A stretch of DNA of 64,000 nucleotides from Halothermothrix orenii H 168 (GCF_000020485.1 NC_011899.1:893501-957500), one strand, 5' to 3'; shown: positions 15,492-25,034, counted from the stretch's first letter. Notes: generated from the sequence alone by a model not told the origin. Made by a program: numbers and translations.

Positions 15492-17786
15492 TTGCGAAAA
15501 CTTGTTGATTTTACGACCAGGTATCCAATACCAATTATAGTTATTTTAGTTTTACTAACAGTATTTTTCGGCTTTAATGCTCTGAATGTGACCATGACAA
15601 CAAATATTAAGGATTTTTTCCCTGCTAGTGATCCCCGTGTACAGACATATGACAGGGTAGAAGAAACATTTGGTGGAGCTGAGTATATTATGGTTGCACT
15701 TAGTTCTGATGATATTTTTACAGAAGAAACCCTTAAGAAAATAAAAGAGATGACAAGGAGACTGGAAGAAATTGATGGTGTAGCTTCTGTGCAAAGTCTA
15801 ACTTCTGTTGCAGATATCAAAGGTAATGATTTTGGACTGGAAATCTCTGATCTAATTCCAGAGATTCCGGAAAATGAAGATGAAATGAAAGTATTAAAAG
15901 AGAAGGTGCTTTCAGATGATATGTATTCTGGATTTATTGTCTCTGAAGATGGGAAAGCTGCCTTGAATATAATTGAAGTAGAAGTAGATGCAGATTCAGT
16001 AGCAGTTGCTGAAAAAGTATCTCAGGTAGTAGAGGAATATAAAGGGCCAGAGAAAATATATATAACCGGTACCCCTGTTCTTAACAATGTACTGGCAGAA
16101 TCTATGAAAGCAGATCTTTATAAACTCTTACCACTTGTTTTATTTATTATTGCCTTAATTCTATTTTTAGTTTTTAGGGATTTTAAAGGGGTTATCCTGC
16201 CTTTTTCAACTGTTGTGATCAGTGTGATCTGGACTTTAGGCTTAATGGGATTACTTGATAAACAGCTTTCCCCTTTAAATGCAGTAATGCCTGTTATTTT
16301 AATCAGTCTGGGTAATGCTTATGGTATATATATATTAAATCGCCACCGGGAGGAATTGGGATTAGGAAAAAAATCTTTATCTGCAGTGAAAGGTGCAGTA
16401 GTCTCAGTAGGTACGGCAGTATTGATGGCTGGTGGTACAACTGTAGCTGGTTTTGCTTCAAATATCTTCAGTGATATTACACTGATGAAAGATTTTGGTA
16501 TCTTTACTTCCTTTGGGGTTGCTTCAGCTCTTCTGGTTTCTCTGACAATGATTCCAGCAGTTTTAACTTTACTTAAGGAAAAGGTTTCTGAAGTTAAAGA
16601 TATTTCCAGAAAAAAAGTTTCAGAAAAGAAAAATAATAATGGAGTGCTTGCTAAAATAGCTAATTTCTTAGCAGATACAGGAATTGAACATCCAGTAAAA
16701 ATTTTAACTGTTACTTTAGTAATTATTCTTCTTTCAATCTGGGGATTAACTGGCCTTAAAACAGATAGTAATTTTTTTAATTTCTTTGCCCGGGATTCCC
16801 AACCTCGTATTGCATATGAGATGGTGAAAGATAAATTTACCGGTTCTGAAAGTGTAGAGATAATTATTGAAGGTGATCTGCAGAATCCAGAAGTTCTACA
16901 AGCTATGAAGAAATTCCAGGATGCCCTGAAAGAAACCGGTCTTGTAGGGCAGCCCACTTCTCTGGTCAATATTATTATGAGAACAAACCGGGCTATGCAT
17001 GAAGGGGATGAAAACTATTATAGTATACCTGATAATTCAAACCTGATAGCCCAATATTTATTGTTGTTAGAGATGAATGATAGTAGTTATCTCTCCCGTT
17101 TTACTACTGCAGAATACGATAAGGGCCGGATTCAGGCTTTAGTTAGAGATACTTCTTCTCAGGGAATTGAAGATTTAATGAATTATATTGAGGAGTATTC
17201 TGGAAAATATTTTGCTCCCCTGGGATTGGAGACTACCACTACAGGTATCATTGTTTTAATTGATGCTCTGGCAGAGATGATTATTAGTGGTCAGATTAAA
17301 GGTCTTGTTTTCTCTCTTGTTGCTGTATTTGTTATTGTTTTATTTCTCCTTAAATCATGGCAGGGAAGTCTTCTTTCGGTTTTTCTGATTGCTATAGTAA
17401 CCCTAATTAATTTTGGTACTATGGGTTGGAGTGGAATAGCTCTGGATATAGTAACAGTTTTAATTAGTAGTATTGGAGTTGGTGTAGGAATAGATTATTC
17501 TATTCACATCTATTCCAGGTATTTAGAAGAAAAGAAGAAAGGTTTTTCAGTAGAGGAGGCTTTAAAAACCTCTGTAAGAACTACCGGTATTTCAATTATA
17601 GTTAATGCTGGAGCTGTTATAAGTGGTTTTGTAATTTTGACGATTTCCTCTTTTCCACCTTTCCGTTATTTTGGAATGTTGGTAAGTTTGATTATGTTGG
17701 TAGCATCTTCCGGAGCCATGCTCTGGATACCAGCAATGATTATTTTTGCTGATAGATTTAAAACTAAAATAAAACTAAAAAATTAA
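15492..17786 (+). CDS. MMPL/RND-family hydrophobic-compound exporter
   Basis: A 764-residue inner-membrane RND pump driven by ion flow, duplicated in two halves. Each half has one N-terminal helix, a large extracytoplasmic loop and a five-helix bundle. FFPASDPRVQTYDRVEETFG in the first loop and GVGVGIDYSIHIYSRY (about 655-670, with the proton-relay-type Asp) mark the MMPL/HpnN type. It lacks the size of AcrB (about 1040). The start is TTG 15492 with GGAGGGA. It is the first gene of a three-gene operon with a LolA-like protein and an outer-membrane barrel. Confidence 0.9.
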   Translation: MRKLVDFTTRYPIPIIVILVLLTVFFGFNALNVTMTTNIKDFFPASDPRVQTYDRVEETFGGAEYIMVALSSDDIFTEETLKKIKEMTRRLEEIDGVASVQSLTSVADIKGNDFGLEISDLIPEIPENEDEMKVLKEKVLSDDMYSGFIVSEDGKAALNIIEVEVDADSVAVAEKVSQVVEEYKGPEKIYITGTPVLNNVLAESMKADLYKLLPLVLFIIALILFLVFRDFKGVILPFSTVVISVIWTLGLMGLLDKQLSPLNAVMPVILISLGNAYGIYILNRHREELGLGKKSLSAVKGAVVSVGTAVLMAGGTTVAGFASNIFSDITLMKDFGIFTSFGVASALLVSLTMIPAVLTLLKEKVSEVKDISRKKVSEKKNNNGVLAKIANFLADTGIEHPVKILTVTLVIILLSIWGLTGLKTDSNFFNFFARDSQPRIAYEMVKDKFTGSESVEIIIEGDLQNPEVLQAMKKFQDALKETGLVGQPTSLVNIIMRTNRAMHEGDENYYSIPDNSNLIAQYLLLLEMNDSSYLSRFTTAEYDKGRIQALVRDTSSQGIEDLMNYIEEYSGKYFAPLGLETTTTGIIVLIDALAEMIISGQIKGLVFSLVAVFVIVLFLLKSWQGSLLSVFLIAIVTLINFGTMGWSGIALDIVTVLISSIGVGVGIDYSIHIYSRYLEEKKKGFSVEEALKTSVRTTGISIIVNAGAVISGFVILTISSFPPFRYFGMLVSLIMLVASSGAMLWIPAMIIFADRFKTKIKLKN

Positions 17787-17805
17787 AGAAAGGATGATCT
17801 TTATT

Positions 17806-18594
17806 ATGTTCAAAAAATTAACTGGAGGATTATTAGTTTTAAGTTTTCTGGTGCTTTTTCTTGGTATGGGGGCAGTGGAGGTGCTGGCTTTGACCGGGGA
17901 AGAAATTCTTGGAAATCTGGATGAGACTATGAAGGCAGATAATAAGATTATGGAACAGGAAATGATTCTCTATACTGGTTCTGGTAGTGAAAGAAATAGG
18001 GAGGTCAGAGTCTGGAATAAAATAGGTGAAGATGGAAGTGAAAAGATGTTGTTGAAGTTTACTGCTCCAGCTAATATTGCTGGTACTTCATTTCTAATTG
18101 TAGATGACGATATGTGGCTTTATATGCCGGCTCTGGGAAAGGTTAGAAGAATAGCCGGTTCAGCTAAACAGGGAAATTTTATGGGTAGTGATCTAACTTA
18201 TGAAGATATGGAAGCACTGGGTAGTACTGGTTTTAAGAATGATTATATTGCAAAAGTGACAGCAGAAGAAGAAGGGAATAATGGAAGAGTATATCAGCTT
18301 GAGCTGATTCCCAGAGAAGGAGCTGGAGTTGCCTATAGCATGCTGGAACTCATTGTTGATGGCAGTAAGTGGCTGCCTCTGGAAATCAAATATTATAACC
18401 AGTCGGGAGAACTGGAAAAAGTACTTACAACCTCTGGACATGAAAAAATTGAAGGGCGCTGGACAGCTACCAGAATGGAGATGGAGAATGTTATTGAAGG
18501 AAGTCGAACTGTACTGAAAGTAAAAAAAGTAAGCTTTAATGAAGAGATAGATAACCATATTTTTACCACTAGATATCTTGAGAGGGGGCTATAA
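17806..18594 (+). CDS. outer-membrane lipoprotein-sorting protein relative (LolA/LolB-fold)
   Basis: A 262-residue secreted protein: signal peptide (MFKKLTGGLLVLSFLVLFLG.., cleavage near VLA), then a beta-rich domain with VWNKIGEDGSEKMLLKFTAP, DDDMWLYMPALGKVRRI and GSDLTYEDME, typical of COG2834 proteins. These have a LolA-like hydrophobic cavity and accompany MMPL pumps. An ATG at 17794 is in frame, but AAAGGA is correctly spaced only for ATG 17806. It probably shuttles a lipid-like substrate between the pump and the outer membrane (inference). Confidence 0.8.
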   Translation: MFKKLTGGLLVLSFLVLFLGMGAVEVLALTGEEILGNLDETMKADNKIMEQEMILYTGSGSERNREVRVWNKIGEDGSEKMLLKFTAPANIAGTSFLIVDDDMWLYMPALGKVRRIAGSAKQGNFMGSDLTYEDMEALGSTGFKNDYIAKVTAEEEGNNGRVYQLELIPREGAGVAYSMLELIVDGSKWLPLEIKYYNQSGELEKVLTTSGHEKIEGRWTATRMEMENVIEGSRTVLKVKKVSFNEEIDNHIFTTRYLERGL

Positions 18595-18597
18595 AAG

Positions 18598-19761
18598 ATG
18601 AGAAACTTAAAGATAATTGGTATTCTTTCATTGGTACTGGTAATAACAATTTCTGGAGGTGTTCTGGCTTCTGATCTGCTAGAAGGAGAGTTTAGGCTAA
18701 TTTCCAGTTATTTTGAGTATTATGATGAAAGGCATCCAGGACTGACAGCAGAACTTGATCTGATCTTTAAGAAGGCAAGTTGGTCAGATGAATTTTTATT
18801 TGAAATTAATGCTGAAGGTGATCTTAAGAATGATGGTTTTAATTGCAAACTAGGTGAAGTATATTATAAGTATTATGGTGAAAATTTTGATCTGGCTGTA
18901 GGTAGGCAGCTCTTAAGTTGGGGTACAGCAACTGAGTTCAATCCTACTGATAATATAAATCCTGTAATAGAAATGGGATTTTTCGCTGATAAAGAACCTA
19001 TACCAATGGTTCAGGGAAAGTACTATCTGGATAATAATTATACTCTGGAAGGAGTTATTATTCCTTATCATATAGCAACAATAGATGGTATTGAAATGGA
19101 TGATACTCACATAAAGGCAGATCCTGTTCCTGATAAAATGGAAAACAGCGAATATGCAGTACGATTGAGTGCTAAAGGAATTAATGGTTTTGATTATTCC
19201 CTGAGTTTTATGCATGGGTTTGAGGATTATCCTACAATTGGTATAAAAGAGACCCCATTTGGACCTTTACCAGACCCTGCTAATATTTATTATAGAGAAT
19301 ATAATATCCTTGGTGCTGATTTTGCTTCCAGTTATGAAGGTATAGGTTTCTGGGGTGAAGCTGCTTATTATATGCCAGATGAAGGTGAAGATTATTATAG
19401 TACTGTTCTTGGAGCTGATTATAAATTTGAGAATGGTCTATATCTATTAGGCCAGGCTATCTACCGTAAGGATCAAATGCTCCAGAAAAATACCCTACTA
19501 CAGGGAGCAGTAGAAAAATCACTGGCACAGATTCATACAATGAGAACAGGTCTAGTTTATAATCTGGATACAGAAGGTATTATGTTACAGCCAGAACTTG
19601 AACTTTCTTTATCTGATACAGTGACCCTTAATATAAATTATAGATATATAGATGGTGAGCTAATGACAGGTGGTATACCTGATAATATTCCTGGCAATAT
19701 TTTAATGGGTAGCAATCTAATGGAAAACAGTTTTCAAGCAAAACTCGTTTATGCATTTTAA
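18598..19761 (+). CDS. DUF1302-like outer-membrane beta-barrel
   Basis: A 387-residue protein with a signal peptide (ending ISGGVLA) and an alternating aromatic beta-strand pattern throughout, ending in a terminal aromatic (LVYAF) as outer-membrane barrels do. AVGRQLLSWGTATEFNPTDN near residue 100 matches the DUF1302 family, which occurs with MMPL and LolA-like genes in Proteobacteria. It starts 3 bases after the upstream stop, so is translationally coupled. Probably the outer-membrane end of the export system. Confidence 0.75.
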   Translation: MRNLKIIGILSLVLVITISGGVLASDLLEGEFRLISSYFEYYDERHPGLTAELDLIFKKASWSDEFLFEINAEGDLKNDGFNCKLGEVYYKYYGENFDLAVGRQLLSWGTATEFNPTDNINPVIEMGFFADKEPIPMVQGKYYLDNNYTLEGVIIPYHIATIDGIEMDDTHIKADPVPDKMENSEYAVRLSAKGINGFDYSLSFMHGFEDYPTIGIKETPFGPLPDPANIYYREYNILGADFASSYEGIGFWGEAAYYMPDEGEDYYSTVLGADYKFENGLYLLGQAIYRKDQMLQKNTLLQGAVEKSLAQIHTMRTGLVYNLDTEGIMLQPELELSLSDTVTLNINYRYIDGELMTGGIPDNIPGNILMGSNLMENSFQAKLVYAF

Positions 19762-19830
19762 AAGATAATTGGATGAACAAAAAGATTTGTTTTAACATTT
19801 TGTTTTCGTACCAAAATAGCATGAAAAAAA

Positions 19831-19875
19831 GGAAAGAAAGAGAGTTTTTTCAAAAAAATCTCTTTCTTTCTTGAT
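19831..19875 (+). terminator. terminator of the tetR-MMPL operon
   Basis: A long hairpin: AAAGAAAGAGAGTTTTTT pairs with AAAAAAATCTCTTTCTTT around one base, with one bulge. It lies 70 bases after the barrel gene and ends in TTGATTATTT. Confidence 0.7.
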
Positions 19876-19944
19876 TATTTGTGATATATATCATAGCAAC
19901 AGTTAAGAAAAAGGGATAATATATTAATTAAGGTGGGGATAATT

Positions 19945-20589
19945 ATGGCTAGTACAATGAAAATCAATAAAGATAAGTTGAGAATTGTTACTGAGGTTTT
20001 ATTTCTTATATTATTCTTCTTTCTCTTTAGAAACAATAGTCTACAGAGGTGGATTATTTTCTTTGGAGCAGGAATAATAATTTCAGTATTTACTGGTAGA
20101 TTTTATTGTGCCTGGGCTTGCCCTATTGGTACTATGATGAGGCCGATTAGTTGGCTTTATAAGAAGTTACAGATAAAGAGATTAAAGCCACCATCTTTTA
20201 TGAAAAAAAGTTGGATAAAATGGGGTTTACTAATGCTGTTTATAGTAGTAATGATTGGAACTAAGGTCTTGAAGATTAAGTTTAATTTACTCTTATATCT
20301 AACTTTACTTGGAGTACTTATATCATTACTATTTGAAGAAGAACTTTGGCATAAATATATTTGTCCATATGGTACTTTGTTTTCTGTATTTACCCGGCCA
20401 GCTAAATATGGTTTAAAAATAATAGAAGAGAAATGTATTTCCTGTGGCAAATGTGAGAAGGTCTGCTTAAATAATAGTATAAGCATATTGGCAAATAAAA
20501 AGAGAAAGATAAGTAATAAAGACTGTTTACTCTGTTTTAAATGTCAGGAAGTCTGTTCTGTAGAGGCAATATCCTTTGCTAAAGTATAA
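19945..20589 (+). CDS. NapH-like membrane 4Fe-4S protein
   Basis: A 214-residue protein with three or four membrane helices and two kinds of cysteine motif. CAWACPIGTM near residue 55 and CPYGTLF near 138 are of the polyferredoxin NapH/CcoG type. Two ferredoxin motifs follow: CISCGKCEKVC near 160 and CLLCFKCQEVC near 193. It passes electrons at the membrane; the partner is unknown. GTG 19933 is in frame, but ATG 19945 is better placed behind AGGTGGGG. Confidence 0.85.
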   Translation: MASTMKINKDKLRIVTEVLFLILFFFLFRNNSLQRWIIFFGAGIIISVFTGRFYCAWACPIGTMMRPISWLYKKLQIKRLKPPSFMKKSWIKWGLLMLFIVVMIGTKVLKIKFNLLLYLTLLGVLISLLFEEELWHKYICPYGTLFSVFTRPAKYGLKIIEEKCISCGKCEKVCLNNSISILANKKRKISNKDCLLCFKCQEVCSVEAISFAKV

Positions 20590-20718
20590 AAAAAGTTTGT
20601 TAGAAATTTTCACCGGGAATTATAGATCCCTATATCAACACTTTTCTAACACTTAATAAAAGTCTTTAATTAAAGAAATAATACTTATACTAATTAATTT
20701 ATGAAAGGGGTTTTAAAA

Positions 20719-21036
20719 ATGGATATTATTAAAATGAAGGAGATTGAAGGAAGTAAAAACAAAAGAGGTGTAGTGGCAAAACAAATACTTAAACATGATA
20801 ATGCTCAGGTGATGAATCTTGTGCTGGAACCGGGGAATGTAGTTCCTGAACATTCAGTACCTGTTGATGTTTTTTTCTATATTGTTGAAGGAAAAGGGAC
20901 ATTGAAGATTGGGGATGAGGAAGCAGTAGTTGAAGCAACAGATATTATAACAGTTCAACCAAATACAAAGATGTCCCTGGTGGCAGATCAGGGAGAGAAC
21001 TTTGTTGTACTTAATGTGAAGACTCCTAGTTTATAA
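20719..21036 (+). CDS. single-domain cupin protein
   Basis: A 105-residue protein with a cupin barrel: PGNVVPEHSVPVDVFFYIVEG (motif 1; one metal-type His in PEHSVP, with the usual second His replaced by Val-Asp) and TDIITVQPNTKMSLVAD (motif 2, without the usual His). It is therefore a possible non-metal cupin, function unknown. The frame opens at ATG 20701 but AAAGGGG is spaced for ATG 20719. A dyad (TGTTAGAAA .. TTTCTAACA, about 20598-20651) lies in the gap before it. Confidence 0.7.
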   Translation: MDIIKMKEIEGSKNKRGVVAKQILKHDNAQVMNLVLEPGNVVPEHSVPVDVFFYIVEGKGTLKIGDEEAVVEATDIITVQPNTKMSLVADQGENFVVLNVKTPSL

Positions 21037-21090
21037 TTAGGGTATATTAAATTAATAAAATATAAAAATGGAATTATTATTTACATTATA

Positions 21091-21130
21091 AGGTCTTACC
21101 AAAGTAAAATTGGGAGACCTTATTTTATTT
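21091..21130 (+). terminator. terminator of the cupin gene
   Basis: A 7-bp stem AAGGTCT / AGACCTT with an 18-base loop, followed by ATTTTATTTG. Confidence 0.5.
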
Positions 21131-21336
21131 GTTCTTTAGCGTCTGGTTAAGATTGACAATTTACTAATTCCATCAATTTATCAAAGGATTTTAAAGTTTG
21201 TTGTTGAATATTAAAAATAATAACATCATCTTCTTTACTTGGATACTATAACATTAGATAAAGAAGAGGGCTGAAGCTTTTATACATCTAAAAGGCCTTA
21301 TATTCTGAATTCTCCTAAATAAAAATAGCAAAATAA
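21131..21336. other. non-coding or decayed stretch before the hsdR remnant
   Basis: No convincing gene. On the minus strand a short frame (about 21150-21245, ending in a stop near 21150) encodes DDVIIFNIQQQTLKSFDKL and could be a fragment of a lost gene, but I do not recognise it. Confidence 0.2.
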
Positions 21337-21824
21337 TTGATCGAAGAGTCAAGAGGTTTTCCAGGAAAGGCTATGGTAGTATCTGTAGATAGATTTACTG
21401 CTATAAAAATGTATGATAAGGTCCAGTATTATTGGGAAGAAAAGCTTAAAATACTATATATAGAAAGGTCAAATGCTAGATCTGGTATAGAAAAGAATAA
21501 AATAAATAAGAAAAACTACATGAAAAGTATAGAAATGGCAGTAGTAATAAGCGGTGATGGAGATGATGAAGAAAAATTTATAAATTGGAGAAACTTCTCC
21601 AGGATAATAAGACTAGAATTAATTTTTCAGAAAGATATAAGGCTATAATTGATAGATATAATTCCGGTAACACAACTAACGAAAACTATTATGAAGACTT
21701 AACTAACTTTGTAGATGATTTAAAAGAAGAAGAGGAAAGGCATATAAGGGAAGGACTAACAGAAGAATTAGAAATATATGATTTACTAAAGAAGGATATT
21801 TTTACAGGAAATATCCTGGGCTAA
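21337..21824 (+). pseudogene. hsdR: type I restriction enzyme R subunit (hsdR) remnant
   Basis: Two out-of-frame pieces of an HsdR motor subunit. The first (21337-21600) has ESRGFPGKAMVVSVDRFTAI and VVISGDGDDEE, equivalent to the helicase-domain GKAM(I/V)V..R and the later DP-type segment. The second (about 21585-21824) has ERYKAIIDRYN, DLKEEEERHIREGLTEELE and IYDLL, the HsdR C-terminus. The N-terminal nuclease, most of the motor and about 200 residues between the two pieces are missing. No hsdM or hsdS is nearby. Confidence 0.8.
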
Positions 21825-21832
21825 TTAAAAGA

Positions 21833-22066
21833 TTGGAAAACCGTTATTTGCATTATAATAAGAACCTTGACTATATTGCTGAATTAGAAGAGAAGAAAAA
21901 GGTATTTGTAATCAGGCCAGTTAAAAAGATAGAGATTAGCAGGTTAGAGAGGAATAGAGAGAAGATTAAAGCCCTTTATAAACAGGGGTATTCAGAGACC
22001 ATTAGGCAGTATAATAATTTAATGAACTGGATTAATAGTATTTCAGAGGTCCAGGTTTCACAGTAA
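21833..22066 (+). pseudogene. patatin-like phospholipase C-terminal fragment
   Basis: Only the last 77 codons of a patatin-like protein: RYLHYNKNLDYIAELEEKKK then VFVIRPVKKIEISRLERN and ALYKQGY, which is the DUF6363-type tail normally following the GxSxG hydrolase domain. The hydrolase domain is gone. It follows the hsdR fragment directly. Confidence 0.75.
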
Positions 22067-22154
22067 TAAGATTCTTTTATCTATAAATATTAAAAGTAGC
22101 AGAAGTAATGGGAAGTAACGAGATAGACAGGGATTTTTATAAAAAGAAGGTGAA

Positions 22155-23669
22155 ATGATGACGAAAGTCTTTTTGACAGGGTCAACAGGTACAATGGGGC
22201 AAGCCACATTAAAGGCGTTACTTAAAGCAGATTCTTTTGAAATAATTGTACTGGTAAGGGATACAAAGAAAGATAGGAAGATTATAAAACCATATATAAA
22301 GGAAAAAAACTTGCAGGTCTATTATGGTGATCTAACCAACTATAATGATGTATTAAAGTGTATGGTAGGAGCAGATATAGTCCTGCATTGTGCTGCACTT
22401 GTATCACCAGCTGCAGATTACTGTCCAGAAGCAGCCATGAATATCAATTATGGATCTACAATTAATATAATTAAAGCTATAAAAGCACAACCAGATTGGG
22501 AAGAAATCAGACTAGTATATATTGGAACTGTTGCAAAAACAGGAGATAGGATGCCACCTATCCACTGGGGAAGGGTTGGTGATCCAATAAAACCCAGTAT
22601 ACATGATTACTATGCTGTTTCAAAGGTGGCAGCAGAAAGGGCTGTAATAGAGTCAGGATTAAAATACTGGGTTTCATTGAGACAGACAGGTATAATAAGT
22701 GAAAAAATGACGGAAATTAAAGCTCCCATTATCTTTCACAATTGTTTAGATAATGTTTTAGAATATATTACAGAAAAAGATTCTGGAGTACTGATGAGAA
22801 ATTGCTGTAATGATCTACCAGATGATTTCTGGAGACATATCTATAATATTGGTGGTGGTCCTGGCTGTCGAATGAGCAGTTACGAAATGTTTAAAGGTTT
22901 GTTTGAGTCTTTAGGAATAAATAATCTGGAGAATGTAATTAGTTCAAAATGGTTTGCAATTAGAAATTTTCATGGACAATATTATCTGGATAGTGATAAA
23001 TTAAACGATTATTTAAATTTTAGAAGCCAGAATAAACAATATTTTTATAAACTTTATTTAAAAAAGTTGAGATTGTTTCTTCCCATAGCCAGAACCCTCA
23101 CCAGAGTACCTGGTGGTGAAAAACTAATCGGGAAAATTATTAAAAAACAGTTTAAAAAACTGCTACTTGATGAAAGAGGTACATTGAACTGGATAGTGAA
23201 TGATAAGAAGGAATTTATTGAGCCTTTCTTTATATCCATAGAAAAGTGGGATGAAATTCCTCTTTTATATAAATTTAAACATTTTACAGATTGGGATAAA
23301 GCTATCTGGATTGACCATGGCTATGATGAAAGCAAAAAGGAATCAGAGTTGTCCATTGAAGATCTTGAAGGTGCAGCTGAATTTAGGGGAGGCCGATTAT
23401 TATCAAATAGTATGGAAAAAGGTGATTGGCAAACGAAGCTGGAGTGGAAATGTGCTTTTGGCCATAAGTTTACGGCCAGTCCCAGATTGATTCTGGAGGG
23501 AGGGCACTGGTGTCCTGTATGTGAACGAAAAAGCTGGAACTACCACGAAATCGCAAAAAGAAGCCCGTTTTTTGCCCAGGTCTGGTATTCTTTACATGAT
23601 AGAGATGAGCCACTCAGGGAGTATCCCAAAAAGGTCAGTGAACTGGATGTTTTCCCTGCCTCTCTTTAG
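22155..23669 (+). CDS. NAD-dependent epimerase/dehydratase with C-terminal zinc-ribbon-like module
   Basis: A 504-residue protein. Residues 1-240 form an extended short-chain dehydrogenase: GSTGTMGQATLKALL (NAD-binding GxxGxxG), VLHCAALVSPA, then DYYAVSKVAAE (catalytic Tyr and Lys as YxxxK). Residues 420-480 hold a second module, WKCAFGHKFTASPRL followed by GGHWCPVCERKSWNY, with C-x3-GH and CPxC metal ligands, as in W-x-C-x2-GH zinc ribbons. The substrate is unknown; two ATGs (22155, 22158) follow AAGGTG. The fusion is unusual for epimerases. Confidence 0.75.
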   Translation: MMTKVFLTGSTGTMGQATLKALLKADSFEIIVLVRDTKKDRKIIKPYIKEKNLQVYYGDLTNYNDVLKCMVGADIVLHCAALVSPAADYCPEAAMNINYGSTINIIKAIKAQPDWEEIRLVYIGTVAKTGDRMPPIHWGRVGDPIKPSIHDYYAVSKVAAERAVIESGLKYWVSLRQTGIISEKMTEIKAPIIFHNCLDNVLEYITEKDSGVLMRNCCNDLPDDFWRHIYNIGGGPGCRMSSYEMFKGLFESLGINNLENVISSKWFAIRNFHGQYYLDSDKLNDYLNFRSQNKQYFYKLYLKKLRLFLPIARTLTRVPGGEKLIGKIIKKQFKKLLLDERGTLNWIVNDKKEFIEPFFISIEKWDEIPLLYKFKHFTDWDKAIWIDHGYDESKKESELSIEDLEGAAEFRGGRLLSNSMEKGDWQTKLEWKCAFGHKFTASPRLILEGGHWCPVCERKSWNYHEIAKRSPFFAQVWYSLHDRDEPLREYPKKVSELDVFPASL

Positions 23670-23828
23670 TTTCTTGATTGAGTTTATTAATAATAGAAAT
23701 CACCTAAATTTAAAATAAAGAAAACCCCTTTCTATAGCTGGAATAATAAGGACCACAGTTTAATAGATATGTTATAGAAAAGAAGAAGGAAAGGGGTATA
23801 GATATAACTGGAGAAATAATATAAACAT

Positions 23829-23858
23829 AGCCTTCCATGAAATTGGAAGGCCTTTTTA
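23829..23858 (+). terminator. terminator before the riboflavin operon
   Basis: An 8-bp stem GCCTTCCA / TGGAAGGC with a 6-base loop, followed by CTTTTTATT. It lies 160 bases after the epimerase and 50 before ribD. A second dyad (ACCCCTTTCT .. GGAAAGGGGT, about 23727-23800) precedes it. Neither resembles an FMN riboswitch. Confidence 0.7.
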
Positions 23859-23908
23859 TTGATTGGGAATTTTAAAGTAATATCTATTTATGCTCAGGAG
23901 GGGATGTG

Positions 23909-25021
23909 GTGAGAATACATGCAGATACCCACCATTCTTATATGCAGAAAGTCCTCGAACTGGCGAGAAAGGGAGAGGGGTATACAGCCCCCAATCCGCT
24001 GGTAGGAGCAATTATAGTCAGGGAGGGGGAGATAGTCGGCCAGGGCTTCCATCAGTATTATGGCGGCCCTCATGCGGAAATACTGGCCCTGGAGGAAGCA
24101 GGAGAAAGGGCCAGGGGGGCCACCTTATATGTGAACCTGGAACCCTGCTGCCACTATGGTAAAACACCCCCCTGTACAAAAAAGATTATAGATTCAGGGG
24201 TAAAAAGGGTTCTGGCAGCAATGTTTGATCCCAATCCCCTCGTTGCAGGCAAAGGGGTAAAGGAATTGCAGGAAAATGGCATAGAGGTTGAAGTGGGGCT
24301 TCTGAGAAAAGAGGCAGAAAGACTGAATGAAGTTTATATAAGATATATTAGTTCAGACCGGCCTTTTGTATATTTAAAATCAGCCCTTACCCTGGACGGT
24401 TTTATTGCAACAGTAACGGGCGACTCCAGATGGATCAGTAATGAAAAGGCCCGCCTCTTTGCCCATACCTTAAGACATAAGGTAGATGCCGTCCTGGTGG
24501 GGATAGGGACAATATTAAAGGATGATTCTGCCCTCACTACCCGGCTTCCCGATGGCAGGGGAGAGGATAGCATAAGGATTATACTGGATCCTGAGCTGAG
24601 TATTCCGCCTGATGCCAGGGTTATCAATCAAAAATCTAGGAAAAGGACGATCCTAGTTTGTGGAGAGGATTATGACAACAAAAAGTATCAGGGGCTTCTC
24701 AGGAAAGAGAATCTTGAAATCCTGTCTGTACAATTGAATGAAGAAGGGAAAATACCCTTAAAAGCATTACTGAGGATACTCCATAAGCAGGGTATCAGCA
24801 GTATTCTGGTGGAAGGCGGGGGAAGGGTTAATTACTCCTTTTTAAAGGAAGGCCTGGTTGATAAAGTTTATTTTTTTATCGCACCTATAATACTAGGTGG
24901 CGATGATGGCATAAGGGTATTTAGTGGCGAGGGTGTAGCTGATATTGAAAAAGCATGGAAATTAAGGGATGTCCAATATAATTTTTTTGATGATAATATT
25001 TTAATCTCAGCCTATTTATAG
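23909..25021 (+). CDS. ribD: bifunctional riboflavin deaminase/reductase
   Basis: About 370 residues; performs the second and third steps of riboflavin synthesis (deamination, then NADPH reduction of the ribosyl chain). The deaminase domain has the zinc site HAEILAL (about residue 50) and PCCHYGKTPPC (about 75-85). The reductase domain starts near 150 (VYLKSALTLDGFIAT) and has ILVEGGGRVNYSFL near 300. Adjacent GTGs at 23906 and 23909 both follow AGGAGGG; 23909 has better spacing. First gene of ribD-ribE-ribBA-ribH. GC content is higher than in the surrounding genes. Confidence 0.95.
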   Translation: MRIHADTHHSYMQKVLELARKGEGYTAPNPLVGAIIVREGEIVGQGFHQYYGGPHAEILALEEAGERARGATLYVNLEPCCHYGKTPPCTKKIIDSGVKRVLAAMFDPNPLVAGKGVKELQENGIEVEVGLLRKEAERLNEVYIRYISSDRPFVYLKSALTLDGFIATVTGDSRWISNEKARLFAHTLRHKVDAVLVGIGTILKDDSALTTRLPDGRGEDSIRIILDPELSIPPDARVINQKSRKRTILVCGEDYDNKKYQGLLRKENLEILSVQLNEEGKIPLKALLRILHKQGISSILVEGGGRVNYSFLKEGLVDKVYFFIAPIILGGDDGIRVFSGEGVADIEKAWKLRDVQYNFFDDNILISAYL

Positions 25022-25034
25022 GGAGGTAATGTGT

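Noticed and set aside
23670..23908. Possible FMN riboswitch before ribD
   Set aside because: No RFN core (GGGCAGGGTGAAATTCCCG-like) is present; only a terminator and a separate dyad are seen.
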